39,116 bases of DNA from Serinicoccus kebangsaanensis. Its GTDB lineage: Bacteria > Actinomycetota > Actinomycetes > Actinomycetales > Dermatophilaceae. The stretch is taken from NCBI RefSeq assembly GCF_008919445.1, contig NZ_VSLG01000022.1:1-39116 (forward strand). Direction: 5' to 3'. Below the pieces are notes generated by a model. That model was not told the DNA's origin and made no database searches. It worked only from the letters and a program-made list of their open reading frames with translations. The translations under genes were made by a program, and so were the position numbers. Every line of letters begins with the position of its first letter. Position 1 is the first letter of the stretch. This document shows, one piece after another, positions 1 to 8,242 of the stretch.

Positions 1-71
1 GCCGCGTCCTCGTCTGGCACACACGCCGGAGACGACGACCTCAGCTACCGCGCTACACCACTATGCGGGAC

Positions 72-433
72 TCAGCTCACCGGGGCCCTGCCGGCAGACA
101 AGACGGAGTCTGGCGCGTTCGGCTGATCCAGCGTGGCCAGCCGGAGGAACGGGCCACTGATCACGGGACACGGGCTGAGGCCGTGCCTTCGTGCTGCCTC
201 GAACACCACCGGCTGCGTGCCACCGGCCGGCAGCCCCAGATCATGCACAGTCCGTTCGACGAAGCACAGGTCCTGGCCCTCTGGTCGTCGAAGGCGGCGT
301 GCTCCAGAAGGGTCCGAGCATGGGCGTTGAGCCGAACACCTGCTCCTCGCAGAGCCCCCAAGAGCGCGTCTCGGGGCTGGCCGCCAACGCGAACTCTCCG
401 ATCGCCGAGCCCAGGCGCATGTGTCATAGGCAC
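72..433 (-). pseudogene. Frameshifted remnant of a hypothetical actinobacterial gene
   Basis: Two minus-strand frames read as successive parts of one protein. The first gives a stretch with NAHARTLLEHAAFDDQ. The second continues with EGQDLCFVERTVHDLGLP and then GLSPCPVISGPFLRLATLDQP before a stop. Joining them needs a one-base shift near position 288. The second part resembles, from memory, a widespread hypothetical family with a 'GL.LCP.e.gP.LRL..lDQP' pattern that has no known function. No start codon with a ribosome site is evident and the product would be short. I read it as a decayed gene fragment; chance coding in high-GC DNA is the alternative. Confidence 0.35.
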
Positions 434-450
434 TCATACTCCCTGAGTGC
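430..450 (-). terminator. Hairpin downstream of the membrane-anchored gene
   Basis: GCACTCA pairs with TGAGTGC around a 7-base loop, starting ten bases past the stop codon of the leftward gene. There is no T-tract, as is usual in high-GC actinobacteria. Confidence 0.4.
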
Positions 451-459
451 TGACAACGA

Positions 460-930
460 TCAGGGTTGGGGCTGAACGACCGAGGAGAGCTCCCGGTCAG
501 ACCAGGGGTCAGCGGCCAGATCAGGCGCCGGACTCAACAGCAACCAGGTCTGCTCCCCCTGGCCAGAACCCACCTCGGGCGGGCTGAGCCGAGCCGCCAC
601 CGCGACGTCTGGACTCACGCCGAGGATGCGCCGCACCTCGGTCGTCGTGTCCTGGAAAGGCACCTGCTCGTCCAGCACGTCACCGAGCCGGTCGGGCCGG
701 ACCTCCGCGCTGGACAGCGCATAGAAGTCGCCCCTGTACGTGAAGCCGGCACCGCTCGCTCCGCGCCCGTCCGGGTCGACAGCCCGGATGAGCACCCACC
801 CCGAGAGCAGCAGCACGGCAGCCATGATGAGGGCGCCCACCACGACCCGTCGCCTCCGCGCTGCCGTCACTGCGCCAACCTCATCCTTCATCGTCCCGAG
901 CTCAGAGGACGACTGCTCGAGCGTCGCCAT
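460..930 (-). CDS. Membrane-anchored hypothetical protein
   Basis: From the start chosen here the product is about 156 residues. A short cytoplasmic segment ending in RRRR precedes one strong membrane helix (VVVGALIMAAVLLLSGWVLI), and roughly 105 residues then lie outside the membrane by the positive-inside rule. The outer part has no Cys pair or recognisable catalytic motif and ends in a Pro/Ser-rich tail. The start is uncertain: in-frame alternatives lie at 969 and at a GTG at 996, and none has a clear Shine-Dalgarno. A TATAGT box on the same strand at 1053-1048 could be its -10. It stands alone, followed by a hairpin. Function unknown. Confidence 0.6.
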   Translation of the reverse strand: MATLEQSSSELGTMKDEVGAVTAARRRRVVVGALIMAAVLLLSGWVLIRAVDPDGRGASGAGFTYRGDFYALSSAEVRPDRLGDVLDEQVPFQDTTTEVRRILGVSPDVAVAARLSPPEVGSGQGEQTWLLLSPAPDLAADPWSDRELSSVVQPQP

Positions 931-1047
931 GGTCACGGGGGATGATGAGCCACTCACAGCCGATCTCATGCGGCGGCGTCGGACGCGCACGCGCACCGTG
1001 GTGACGGCGCAGGCGTGCCCGTAGCCCTCCGCGCCATGAGGCTTGCC

Positions 1048-1053
1048 ACTATA
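1048..1053 (-). promoter_or_regulatory. Possible -10 box (TATAGT)
   Basis: TATAGT on the minus strand is one of the few AT-rich hexamers here and faces the membrane-anchored gene. No good -35 lies 17 bases upstream, so the assignment is weak. Confidence 0.3.
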
Positions 1054-1107
1054 GGCCTGACGGTGGCCATTCGGTCCTCAAACCCGCACACACATCAGCA
1101 GAGCGAG

Positions 1108-2415
1108 TCACCGGCGGAGCGAGCGTGCTCTCCAGAGTTCCTGCCAGCCGACCAGGGGCTCGTCTGCGGCGGTGAAGTAGTGCCCACGTTCGCTGTTGTC
1201 GCGGCCGATCATGAAGCGCAGATTGGCGGCGTCGATGGTGGAGCTTCGGTCGTGAGCCTGCGGGCTGATGTGGTCGATCGACAGAAGCCGGTCAGCGCGG
1301 TCCCGGCCGGTCCTCTTCGCTCCGGTGTGCAGCTTCAGCTGGGGCGAACGCCCCGGCTTCTGGTCGAAGCCAGCGGCCTGAAGCATGGTGCGCACAAATC
1401 TCGCCTCGGGACCGGGGTCCGACGACACCAGGGTCCAGAAGTGTTCACGGGATCTCTTGAAGCTGCGTGCCTCGCCCTTCCGGTCGTGACTGGCCCTGTG
1501 CCACAGGGCCGCCACGTCCGGGGTCTCGTCGAAGGCTCGCGCATACGCCGCTTGGTAGTGCTCCATGGCTGCCTCCTGGGCACGCAGCTGTGCCATGCAG
1601 CCGGTGCACAGACGCCCGACCACCGCCGGTCCGCACAGGTTCATGCAGCGGTTCGCGTCCTCCCGGATGCGGAGCCGACGCTCCTCGACCCTGCCACTCT
1701 CGCCGGGGTCGTGCTCACTGGCCTCCGCGGCGCGCATCGCGCAGGCGAGGCACAGGCTTCCGACCGAGGTCAGATAGCCGCCGCAGCCGCTGCACCCCGT
1801 CACCACGGGGACCTCCCGGACAGGGGTGATCGGCTCGGGCGTCAGTCGAGTGGCCAGGTCGCTCAGGCGGGGCGGCTCGGAGCCCGACCCCAGCTCGTAG
1901 CCAGCGTCGCGCAGGTAGGCCCTCGCCGCGAGAGAGTCCGCTCCGGTCCCCTCGTTCACAAGCATCCAGAGGCGTGCTGCGCGGAGCTGCTCGTCGTCGC
2001 AGCCCAGAGCTGCCCGGTCCCACAGACGGTCCATCACCGGAGTCTGCTCCAGGCTGTCCTGAGCTGCCGCCAGCTCGAGGGCCCGTCCTTCGTCGGTCAT
2101 GTCCGCGCGAGGGTCCAGATAGGGCGGCGGTGGGGGCGGTGCAGAGCGCTCAGCGGCGGAGACCGTCTCTGCGAGATCGCGGAGAGGGACGCTGGGGGTG
2201 GCTCCCTCGGCGGCTGCCTGGGCGGCCCGGTGAATCTGGAGCTCCGTGCTGCACATCGTCCCGACGACGCGCGTCCCCAGCCCGCAGCCGCACAGGTTGC
2301 GTTGAAACATGGTGCGCTCATGAGCGGCGTCGGCCCAGGCTGCCTCGGCCCGCCGCCGTTCGGCCGCCTCCCGGTCCCGTTGCTCGCTGTAGCGTGCGTC
2401 CTCTTCGCGGCTCAT
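1108..2415 (-). CDS. HNH-like protein with duplicated zinc-knuckle modules
   Basis: The 435-residue product begins with a charged Glu/Arg-rich helix (1-40). Three related Cys motifs follow: around 42-55 (LCGCG..VVG.MC), 208-225 (CSGCG..VGSLCLAC) and 257-273 (CMNLCG..VVGRLCTGC). About 75 residues appear twice (roughly 112-185 and 280-365), each with a 'W-x-LV...R-x-x-L-x-x-AG-[YF]' core. The C-terminus (379-411) reads SIDHISPQ...NLRFM...DNSERG, matching the DH-x-x-P...N-L...N...G skeleton of His-Me finger nucleases. A metal-dependent nuclease role is inferred from this skeleton; the family is not one I can name. It lies 17 bases behind a small membrane-type gene, probably co-transcribed. No clear ribosome site precedes the ATG. 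Confidence 0.75.
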   Translation of the reverse strand: MSREEDARYSEQRDREAAERRRAEAAWADAAHERTMFQRNLCGCGLGTRVVGTMCSTELQIHRAAQAAAEGATPSVPLRDLAETVSAAERSAPPPPPPYLDPRADMTDEGRALELAAAQDSLEQTPVMDRLWDRAALGCDDEQLRAARLWMLVNEGTGADSLAARAYLRDAGYELGSGSEPPRLSDLATRLTPEPITPVREVPVVTGCSGCGGYLTSVGSLCLACAMRAAEASEHDPGESGRVEERRLRIREDANRCMNLCGPAVVGRLCTGCMAQLRAQEAAMEHYQAAYARAFDETPDVAALWHRASHDRKGEARSFKRSREHFWTLVSSDPGPEARFVRTMLQAAGFDQKPGRSPQLKLHTGAKRTGRDRADRLLSIDHISPQAHDRSSTIDAANLRFMIGRDNSERGHYFTAADEPLVGWQELWRARSLRR

Positions 2416-2432
2416 GTCTGCAGGTATGCCGA

Positions 2433-2921
2433 CTAGGCCCGGATGTTGCGGATGACCGCGTCCTGCGCCGCCCAGGTCCTCGCGAGCGCGGCGTTGAGGG
2501 CTTGGGGGGACGGTGGCAGGACCCGCCAGGACTCGTCGTCCTGGGCGCCGACCGTGCCGGATGCAGGGCCGGTGGCCGAAGCCGCAAGGGCGGCGAGCCA
2601 GGGCTTCTCGTGCTGGGGCTCACGCTTCGTCGACACCTGCGGCGACGTGTCCGCACCCGAGCGCTGGGAGGCCTGATGAGCAGCCAGTGCCGCTACGCCG
2701 ATGACGGCGTACTGCAGTCCCTTCTTGGCCACGGCGACCGTGCGCTCGTCCCGGGCGAGGGTCGACCCCGCCCGGGTGGCCCGCCGCGCGAGGTCGCCAC
2801 CTCCGCGGCCCAGAGACTTCATGGCGCGTGAGGTCCGCGCCCGCACTGTCAGGGGCACCGCTTCCTCGTGAGGTTCAGGTTGGTCGGGTGCGATCTCACC
2901 ACACGTCTGCGCATCGTTCAT
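2433..2921 (-). CDS. Hypothetical protein with one hydrophobic segment, partner of HNH gene
   Basis: The product is 162 residues, Ala/Arg-rich, with an acidic N-terminal 25 residues. A basic stretch (about 28-65) precedes a hydrophobic helix around 69-84 (GLQYAVIGVAALAAHQ). The polar C-terminal half carries the only Trp residues and a helical end (LNAALARTWAAQDAVIRNI). It could be a membrane anchor, chaperone or immunity partner for the adjacent HNH protein, but only its position supports this. The start ATG has no Shine-Dalgarno, so an internal start is possible. I recognise no family. Confidence 0.55.
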   Translation of the reverse strand: MNDAQTCGEIAPDQPEPHEEAVPLTVRARTSRAMKSLGRGGGDLARRATRAGSTLARDERTVAVAKKGLQYAVIGVAALAAHQASQRSGADTSPQVSTKREPQHEKPWLAALAASATGPASGTVGAQDDESWRVLPPSPQALNAALARTWAAQDAVIRNIRA

Positions 2922-3074
2922 CGGAAGTCACGCCCGCCACAAGGAGTGGGGCTCCGCAGCTCGTCGCCCCGAAGATCTCAGAATCGGGCTCACCAACACC
3001 GGTGTCAAGGGGATGAGGCCGGCTGTCAGACGTTGCCGGCAGGCCCTGGGCGAACCTCCTCCGCCAGACCGCCC

Positions 3075-4025
3075 CTACACCGACAGCGTGTTGACGGTCC
3101 TGGTCACGCGTCCGCCCTCGTTGCGCAGGAATGCGATCTGACCGAACTCGAGGTGCGACCAGCCGTCGGTGTCCTCGGTCAGCGCCTCGGAGGCGAAGAT
3201 GACGCCGGTCGCCTCGTCCTCGTCGCACGTCTCGAAGGCATACGTCGAGGTGTCCTGCTCGAAGTTGCGACCCATGAGCAGATACATCGGCTCCAGGAGC
3301 ATCGAGAGGCTGCGGTCGTCGGTGGCCGGCTCCGCCTTCCGCAGCTCCTTCCAGTCGCCGCTCGGGTCCGTCTCGCCGTTCAGCCCGAGGCCGGCGTTGA
3401 TGCCGATGACGCGGTCTGCGGACACCAGCGCCATCTTCAGCTTGGTCAGGCCCGGGAGCTCGAGGGTATCCATCGCCCCCGCGATCAGCCGGATCAGCTC
3501 CTCGACCGCACGCTGGACGTCCTCGTCGCTGTCCCCCTCGAGCAGCGAGAGCAGCAGCACGTAGATGAACTCGGTGTCCGTGGAGCCCGCCATCTGCTTG
3601 AGGTAGTCGTCCTTGCAGTGCTGCAGCAGCTCGCGCTGGAGCAGCCGCCAGCTCGGCAGGTAGCCGTTCTGCGCGACGATCCAGGACGTGCCCTGGAAGG
3701 AGAACGGGTGACAGTTCTCGTCGGTCAGCACGACCTTGGCGTCATAGGCAGCGGCCCGGACGTGGGCCAGCATCGTGCTGGCACGCAGGCTCGGGACGAT
3801 CCGCTCCACGTTGTCGTCGTAGAACGCGGCCATCGGGCGGCGGTAGATGAAGGGCCTGTCCGGGTCGGCCAGGTGCTCGCCCCAGGCACCGAACCCCCAC
3901 CCGGCCAGCTGCAGCTCGGGGTGCGTCTCCGGGTCGAGGGCCTGGTTGACCAGGCTGTTCGCGGGCGTGAGGAGCAGATTCTCCAGCGGGGTCTCCGGCC
4001 CGATGAACGCGAGCACTCGGCACAT
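3075..4025 (-). CDS. Class II glutamine amidotransferase (YafJ/EgtC-like)
   Basis: The protein (316 residues) starts Met-Cys-Arg-Val-Leu-Ala-Phe, placing the catalytic N-terminal nucleophile Cys at position 2, as in Ntn-type class II glutaminases once Met is removed. Family landmarks follow: a GWGFGAWGEH loop, HVRAAAYD, NCHPFSF and AQNGYLPSW, and an STDTEF segment typical of the YafJ group. These enzymes release ammonia from glutamine or cleave gamma-glutamyl bonds; the acceptor here is unknown because no synthetase domain or partner is adjacent. The start is fixed by the Cys2 requirement and a GGGAGGG ribosome site. A TAGGCT hexamer at 4075-4070 may be its -10. An EgtC role is unlikely without egtB/egtD nearby. 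Confidence 0.85.
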   Translation of the reverse strand: MCRVLAFIGPETPLENLLLTPANSLVNQALDPETHPELQLAGWGFGAWGEHLADPDRPFIYRRPMAAFYDDNVERIVPSLRASTMLAHVRAAAYDAKVVLTDENCHPFSFQGTSWIVAQNGYLPSWRLLQRELLQHCKDDYLKQMAGSTDTEFIYVLLLSLLEGDSDEDVQRAVEELIRLIAGAMDTLELPGLTKLKMALVSADRVIGINAGLGLNGETDPSGDWKELRKAEPATDDRSLSMLLEPMYLLMGRNFEQDTSTYAFETCDEDEATGVIFASEALTEDTDGWSHLEFGQIAFLRNEGGRVTRTVNTLSV

Positions 4026-4124
4026 ACGTTTCCCTCCCTGACACTTTCTGATCGGTGGTGACGGTGGCCAGCCTAGGCGCCGGGCGGTGATCCCGGCCCC
4101 TCGATCCGCCTGGAGGCAGCACGC

Positions 4125-4130
4125 TACGGT
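4125..4130 (+). promoter_or_regulatory. Leaderless -10 box TACGGT
   Basis: TACGGT ends seven bases before the ATG at 4138. This is the TAnnnT-N7-start arrangement of actinobacterial leaderless genes, and no Shine-Dalgarno is present. Confidence 0.55.
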
Positions 4131-4137
4131 CGGCGCC

Positions 4138-4611
4138 ATGGAACTCACGCACCGCACCAGCCTCGACGTGGACGCACCCGCGCAGACCGTGTATGCCCTG
4201 GTCAGCGATGTCACGCGCACCGGCGAGTGGAGCCCGACCTGCCGCAGCTGCGAGTGGGACGACCCGGCGCAGCAGGGGGTCGGTGCCCAGTTCAGCGGTC
4301 ACAACGAGACGACGGAGCGGCGGTGGAGCACCCGCTCCACTGTCGTCGCGGCAGTGCCTGGTCGGGAGTTCGCGTGGGAGGTCGGCCAGGGATACGTGCG
4401 GTGGGCCTACCTGCTGACCCCACGGGAGGGCGGCACCGAGCTGACGCACACCTGGGAGTTCACCGACGCGGGCCAGCGCTACTTCGAGCAGACGTATCGT
4501 CCTGACGCGCCGGCGCAGATCGCGCAGCGGACCGCGGCCGCGCGGGAGGACATGCCTCGGACCCTCGCGGCCATCCGCGACATCGCGGAGCGCGACCACG
4601 CCGACCGCTGA
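4138..4611 (+). CDS. SRPBCC-family protein (polyketide cyclase/lipid-binding fold)
   Basis: The product (157 residues) has the START/Bet v1-like pattern: an N-terminal strand (HRTSLDVDAPAQTVYALVSDV), TGEWSP after the first helix, central strands with G-x-x-F.G, and a long C-terminal helix (AQRTAAAREDMPRTLAAIRDI). Such proteins bind hydrophobic ligands in a helix-grip cavity; no ligand can be deduced. It diverges from the amidotransferase and appears monocistronic. The ATG has a leaderless promoter instead of a ribosome site. The stop codon lies inside a bidirectional hairpin shared with the response regulator gene. Confidence 0.8.
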   Translation: MELTHRTSLDVDAPAQTVYALVSDVTRTGEWSPTCRSCEWDDPAQQGVGAQFSGHNETTERRWSTRSTVVAAVPGREFAWEVGQGYVRWAYLLTPREGGTELTHTWEFTDAGQRYFEQTYRPDAPAQIAQRTAAAREDMPRTLAAIRDIAERDHADR

Positions 4612-4637
4612 GCGGACGGATCCTCTCCCCGCTCAGC
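4607..4637. terminator. Bidirectional hairpin between convergent genes
   Basis: GCTGAGCGG pairs perfectly with CCGCTCAGC (9 bp, 13-base loop). The SRPBCC stop codon is within the left arm, and the response regulator ends just to the right. Confidence 0.6.
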
Positions 4638-4652
4638 AGGTATGCCGCGGGC

Positions 4653-5309
4653 TCACGACGGGTGTCGGCCCAGCCCAGCGTCCTTGGCCTTGGCGATCGC
4701 CTCGGCCCTGCCGCTCGCGTGCAGCTTGGCGTAGATGGACGACACCGCGTTGCGCACGGTCTTGTTGGAGACGTAGAGCTGGGCCGCGATCTGGTCGTTG
4801 GACCGTCCCTCGGCCAGCAGGTCGAGGACGGTCCGCTCCCGTTCGGTGAGCTCGGGGAAGGGCACCTGCACGGCCGGCGCCGGGGCACCCATCCGCCCGA
4901 AGAAGTCCGCCACCCGCGCCGCCAGGGAGGCGCCGAACACCATCCCGCCGGCCGCCGCGGACCGGATCGCGCGCTCGACCTCCTCGGCCCCGGCCCCCTT
5001 GAGCAGATACCCGCTCGCACCGGCCCGCATCGCCGCCAGGATGGTGTCGTCGTCCTCGTTCATCGTCAGCATCAGGACGCTCACACCCGCGTGGCGCCCG
5101 GTGATGAAGCGCGCCGCGTCGATCCCGTCCAGCCGGGGCATCTGGATGTCCATGACCACGACCTCCGGCAGCACCTCCCGCACCACGTGCAGGGCCTCCT
5201 GCCCGTCGGCCGCGGTGCCGACCACCTCGATCCCCTCGAGCGCACCCAGCAGCGCGACCAGCCCGTCGCGCACGATCTGGTGGTCATCGACCACGACGAC
5301 GCGGATCAT
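4653..5309 (-). CDS. NarL/FixJ-family response regulator
   Basis: The protein (218 residues) has a receiver domain (1-120) with acidic pocket DD (8-9), phosphoacceptor Asp54 in VVMDIQMP, a Thr in LMLTMN and Lys in YLLKGA. A LuxR-type HTH follows (about 150-200: LTERERTVLDLLAEGRSNDQ, then VSNKTVRNAVSSIYAKL). It is a phosphorylation-dependent transcription factor. Its start overlaps the kinase stop by four bases (ATGA), indicating a cognate pair. The likely target is its own operon, through the palindrome upstream of the membrane-protein gene. In the third HTH helix 'NKTVRNAVSSIYAKL' replaces the commoner 'xxTVKxHxxxIxxKL'. Confidence 0.93.
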   Translation of the reverse strand: MIRVVVVDDHQIVRDGLVALLGALEGIEVVGTAADGQEALHVVREVLPEVVVMDIQMPRLDGIDAARFITGRHAGVSVLMLTMNEDDDTILAAMRAGASGYLLKGAGAEEVERAIRSAAAGGMVFGASLAARVADFFGRMGAPAPAVQVPFPELTERERTVLDLLAEGRSNDQIAAQLYVSNKTVRNAVSSIYAKLHASGRAEAIAKAKDAGLGRHPS

Positions 5310-7360
5310 CGGTCCTCCATCGGCAGGACGGCGCGCACCAGCGTGCCGCCATCGGGTGGGCAGGTCACCTCGGCGCGGCCGCCGAGCTCGCCGGCGCGCT
5401 CGCGCATGGACAGCAGCCCGACGCCGGACTCGGTGGTGTCGTCGATCCCGACGCCGTCGTCGCGGACGGTGACGACGAGCGCGTCGTCCTCGACGGCCAG
5501 CCGCACCTCGCAGCGGGTCGCCCGGGCGTGGCGGGTCACGTTGGTCAGGGCCTCCCCCACGATCCGGTATGCCGCCACCTCCACCGCCGCGGGCAGCGCC
5601 CCGAGGTCATCGGCGACCACCGTCGTCACCGGCCCGGCGGCGCTCATCCGGTCGACCTGCTGGGTGAGCGCGCCGACCAGGCCCCGGTCGTCGAGCGCCG
5701 GAGGTCGCAGGTCGTGCACGAGGCGGCGCACGTCGGCCACGACGTCCTGGACGTGCGCCGACGTCGCGGCGAGCTGCTCCTTGGCCTGCTGCGGCTCCCG
5801 GTCGAGCAGCAGCCGGGCGGACTCGAGCTGGAACACCACCCCGCCCAGCGCCGGCCCGAGGCCGTCGTGCAGGTCACGTCTGATCCGCCGGCGTTCCTCC
5901 GCCTGCGCGAGCACGAGGCGCTCCCGGCTGACCTGCAGCTCGTCGGCCAACCGGCTGCTGCGCGCGGCGGCAGCGGCCTGGCGCACCAGGTCGCCCAGCA
6001 GCTCCTCGTCCTCCGGCGTCAGCCGGCTGCGCAGGCCACGGACGGGCAGGACGAGCCGCCCGACCTCCTCCCCGCGGTAGGAGATCGGCAGCACCCTCGT
6101 CTCCCCCGGCCGCTCCCCCACCGTCGTGACCAGCCGTTCACCCCCACCGCGGTCCACCTCCACGCTGACGAAGGGCACGCGGAAGGCGTCGGCCACCGCC
6201 CGCGCGACCGCGGCCAGCTGCTCGCTGCCCTCGTCGGCCGTCTCGAGCGTGGCCGCCAGACCGGACACCGCGTCATACCGGTCGGCGCGGGAGCCGAGCA
6301 CGAGGCGACGCACCCACCTGCTCAGCCACTCGCGCAGCGGCGCGTAGACGAGGACGGTCAGCAGGATGACCAGGAGCACGGCCTGGCGCTGGTCCAGGCG
6401 GTCCCCCATGAAGGCGGCGAGCAGGCCCAAGCCGAGCAGGTCGACCCCGACGACGATCGCCGTCAGCGACCCGTAGACCAGGGTGCGACCGAGCAGCTCC
6501 TCGATCGAGACGAGGGCAGGGTCGACGATGCCGATCGTCATGGCGGCGGCCGGCAGCAGCACGAGGAGGACGACGGAGAGGCTGACCATCGTGCCGAGGG
6601 CGACCAGGGAGACGGCCACCAGGGCCAGCACCGCGATGACCGACCACAGCAGCCACCGCATCCGGTCGCGCTCCAGGCCGTGCGAGCGGCGGAACCGCAC
6701 GACGACCGTGGCCACCGCGAGCAGCAGCCCGGCGGTCGACGCCGTGGCGGTGATCGGCCGCGCGACGTCGACGACCGCCTCCGGCATGTCGAGCGCGCCG
6801 AGGTCGACGTCGATGCCGGGAGCGGCGACGTCGGGCAGGTTGTGGGCAGGTGCCACGACGATGAGGAGGGTGGCCAGGATCATGACGAGGGTGGCGGTCC
6901 ACGAGGCGACCCGCCACCGGCCGGGCAGGAACCGGCCGGTGGGGAAGAGCAGGAGCAGCAGCGCGATCGTCACCGGGAGGAACGCGGCGGCCCGGTTGAG
7001 GAACCAGAGGGCGAGGTTGCTGCCCACGAGCGCTTCGTCATACCCGATCGCGTAGCGCACCCAGGACTGGGCGAGGCCGTCCAGCGCCCAGAAGCACCCG
7101 AGCCAGGCCAGCGCCCAGCCGAAGCCCTGGCTCCGGTCACGCACGAGGATGACGGTGGCGAGGGCGGCCAGCAGCGGACCGAGGACGGCGTAGGGCCAGC
7201 CCCAGCCGGGCGCGAGCTGCGCGCCCGCGCCGGTCGGGTCGGTGCGCAGGTCGAGGCCGACGCTGAGCGCGAAGATGGCGCCCGTGACCAGCAGGAAGCC
7301 GGCCCCCGCCCATCGGGCGGCGGCCGGCTCCGGCGATCGAGGACCGAGCACGGTGCTCAC
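5306..7360 (-). CDS. Membrane-bound sensor histidine kinase (HisKA_3 type)
   Basis: The protein (684 residues) has a hydrophobic N-terminal half with about eight to ten membrane helices (to residue ~350). A GAF-like segment follows (~360-460), then a coiled region and HisKA_3 dimerisation/phosphoacceptor motif RRDLHDGLGPALGG with His at 498. The HATPase domain has an N box (GEALTNVTRHA), a G1 box (DDGVGID) and a G2 segment (GVGLLSMRERAGELGG). It autophosphorylates and passes phosphate to the adjacent NarL-type regulator. The extended membrane domain with little extracytoplasmic loop suggests membrane-state or small-molecule sensing. It lies 12 bases after the membrane protein gene and overlaps the regulator by four. 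Confidence 0.92.
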   Translation of the reverse strand: MSTVLGPRSPEPAAARWAGAGFLLVTGAIFALSVGLDLRTDPTGAGAQLAPGWGWPYAVLGPLLAALATVILVRDRSQGFGWALAWLGCFWALDGLAQSWVRYAIGYDEALVGSNLALWFLNRAAAFLPVTIALLLLLFPTGRFLPGRWRVASWTATLVMILATLLIVVAPAHNLPDVAAPGIDVDLGALDMPEAVVDVARPITATASTAGLLLAVATVVVRFRRSHGLERDRMRWLLWSVIAVLALVAVSLVALGTMVSLSVVLLVLLPAAAMTIGIVDPALVSIEELLGRTLVYGSLTAIVVGVDLLGLGLLAAFMGDRLDQRQAVLLVILLTVLVYAPLREWLSRWVRRLVLGSRADRYDAVSGLAATLETADEGSEQLAAVARAVADAFRVPFVSVEVDRGGGERLVTTVGERPGETRVLPISYRGEEVGRLVLPVRGLRSRLTPEDEELLGDLVRQAAAAARSSRLADELQVSRERLVLAQAEERRRIRRDLHDGLGPALGGVVFQLESARLLLDREPQQAKEQLAATSAHVQDVVADVRRLVHDLRPPALDDRGLVGALTQQVDRMSAAGPVTTVVADDLGALPAAVEVAAYRIVGEALTNVTRHARATRCEVRLAVEDDALVVTVRDDGVGIDDTTESGVGLLSMRERAGELGGRAEVTCPPDGGTLVRAVLPMEDR

Positions 7361-7372
7361 TCTGTCAGTCCC

Positions 7373-8080
7373 TCAGCTGTTGCGGTATGCCTTGTCACCG
7401 GCGGCGAACCCGATGGCGGTGACGAGGAGCCACGGCACGGCAACGAGGCCGGCCAGGTACTGCATCGGGGAGATCCCCAGCAGCATCGTCAGCCCGCCCA
7501 GGACGAGCCCGACCAGACCCAGCCAGCGCGGCACGACCCGGGCGCGGGCAGCGAGGAAGATGCTGACGCCGCTGAGCCCGGTGAGGGTCCACAGCCACGG
7601 GATCGTGCCGATCCAGTGGTTGTACATGATCGCGTTGCTCGGAGCGACGCCGGCGTCGCCGGCGGCGAGCGCGAGCATGAACTCGGTGTCCAGCCCGGAG
7701 GCCAGGATGGACACGACTGCGGTGCCGAGCAGGCCGGCGAACGCCGTCAGCGGCAGCGCGCTGTCGGTGGGCGACGTCGCCCGGAGGCGGCGGTAGAGGC
7801 CGGCGCCGAAGACGATCATTAGGACCGCGCCGAGCGCGGTGACCGAGTGGAAGGCGAACATCCAGCCGGCCTGCGTCTCGAGCCTGGCGACGACCTGCTC
7901 GGGCGTCGTGAGGGTCGGGTCATAGACCGCGTTGACGGCACCGCTGGTGACGATCGTGCCGATCCCTGCGAGTGCGGCCCCGACGCCGCAGAGCGCCCAG
8001 AGACGGCTCCGGCGCGGGCGGACCGGCGCCGGCTCGGCGACGACGTCCGAGCGGACGGGGTTGGTGGTGATGGTGGTCAT
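7373..8080 (-). CDS. Six-helix membrane protein (DUF4386-like), first gene of the two-component operon
   Basis: The product (235 residues) has about six membrane helices starting at LWALCGVGAALAGIGTIV after a 25-residue polar N-terminus. GLDTEF and YNHWIGTIPWLW lie around the middle helices. It resembles DUF4386-type integral membrane proteins of unknown function. An AGGAG site six bases upstream supports this ATG. Heading a unit with the kinase and regulator, it may be an accessory sensor or the regulated output. The upstream region carries a perfect 14-base palindrome. Confidence 0.75.
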   Translation of the reverse strand: MTTITTNPVRSDVVAEPAPVRPRRSRLWALCGVGAALAGIGTIVTSGAVNAVYDPTLTTPEQVVARLETQAGWMFAFHSVTALGAVLMIVFGAGLYRRLRATSPTDSALPLTAFAGLLGTAVVSILASGLDTEFMLALAAGDAGVAPSNAIMYNHWIGTIPWLWTLTGLSGVSIFLAARARVVPRWLGLVGLVLGGLTMLLGISPMQYLAGLVAVPWLLVTAIGFAAGDKAYRNS

Positions 8081-8134
8081 CGCGACTCCTTGTGTGTCGT
8101 GGTTGATGCGATGACACGACTGTGGCGGGCACGG

Positions 8135-8175
8135 TGTCCCGCGGGACAGGGACAGGTGGGCACACGTTGTCCCTG
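8135..8175. promoter_or_regulatory. Candidate operator: TGTCCCGCGGGACA palindrome plus two half-sites
   Basis: TGTCCCGCGGGACA (8135-8148) is a perfect palindrome. A further GGGACA (8149-8154) and TGTCCC (8168-8173) give four half-sites in 41 bases, 55 bases upstream of the membrane-protein start. NarL-family regulators bind such inverted hexamers, so autoregulation by the linked regulator is the natural inference. The divergent small gene could share it. Confidence 0.55.
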
Positions 8176-8229
8176 GTCGAGGGCAGCACGGCACCAGGCG
8201 CCCGCGACGTGGATCGGCGCGCGCTGGTA

Positions 8230-8235
8230 TACCGT
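8230..8235 (+). promoter_or_regulatory. Leaderless -10 box TACCGT
   Basis: TACCGT followed by seven bases and a GTG start at 8243. The same hexamer and spacing recur before the RelA/SpoT-domain gene. Confidence 0.55.
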
Positions 8236-8242
8236 GCGGCGC

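Noticed and set aside
1015-2436. Long plus-strand open frame opposite the HNH-like gene
   Set aside because: Low-complexity His/Gly/Leu translation with no motif, mirroring the third-position GC of the real minus-strand gene.
5528-7822. 764-codon plus-strand open frame opposite the histidine kinase
   Set aside because: Translation is Asp/Glu/Gln/Arg-rich with no domain; a typical antisense shadow of a high-GC gene.
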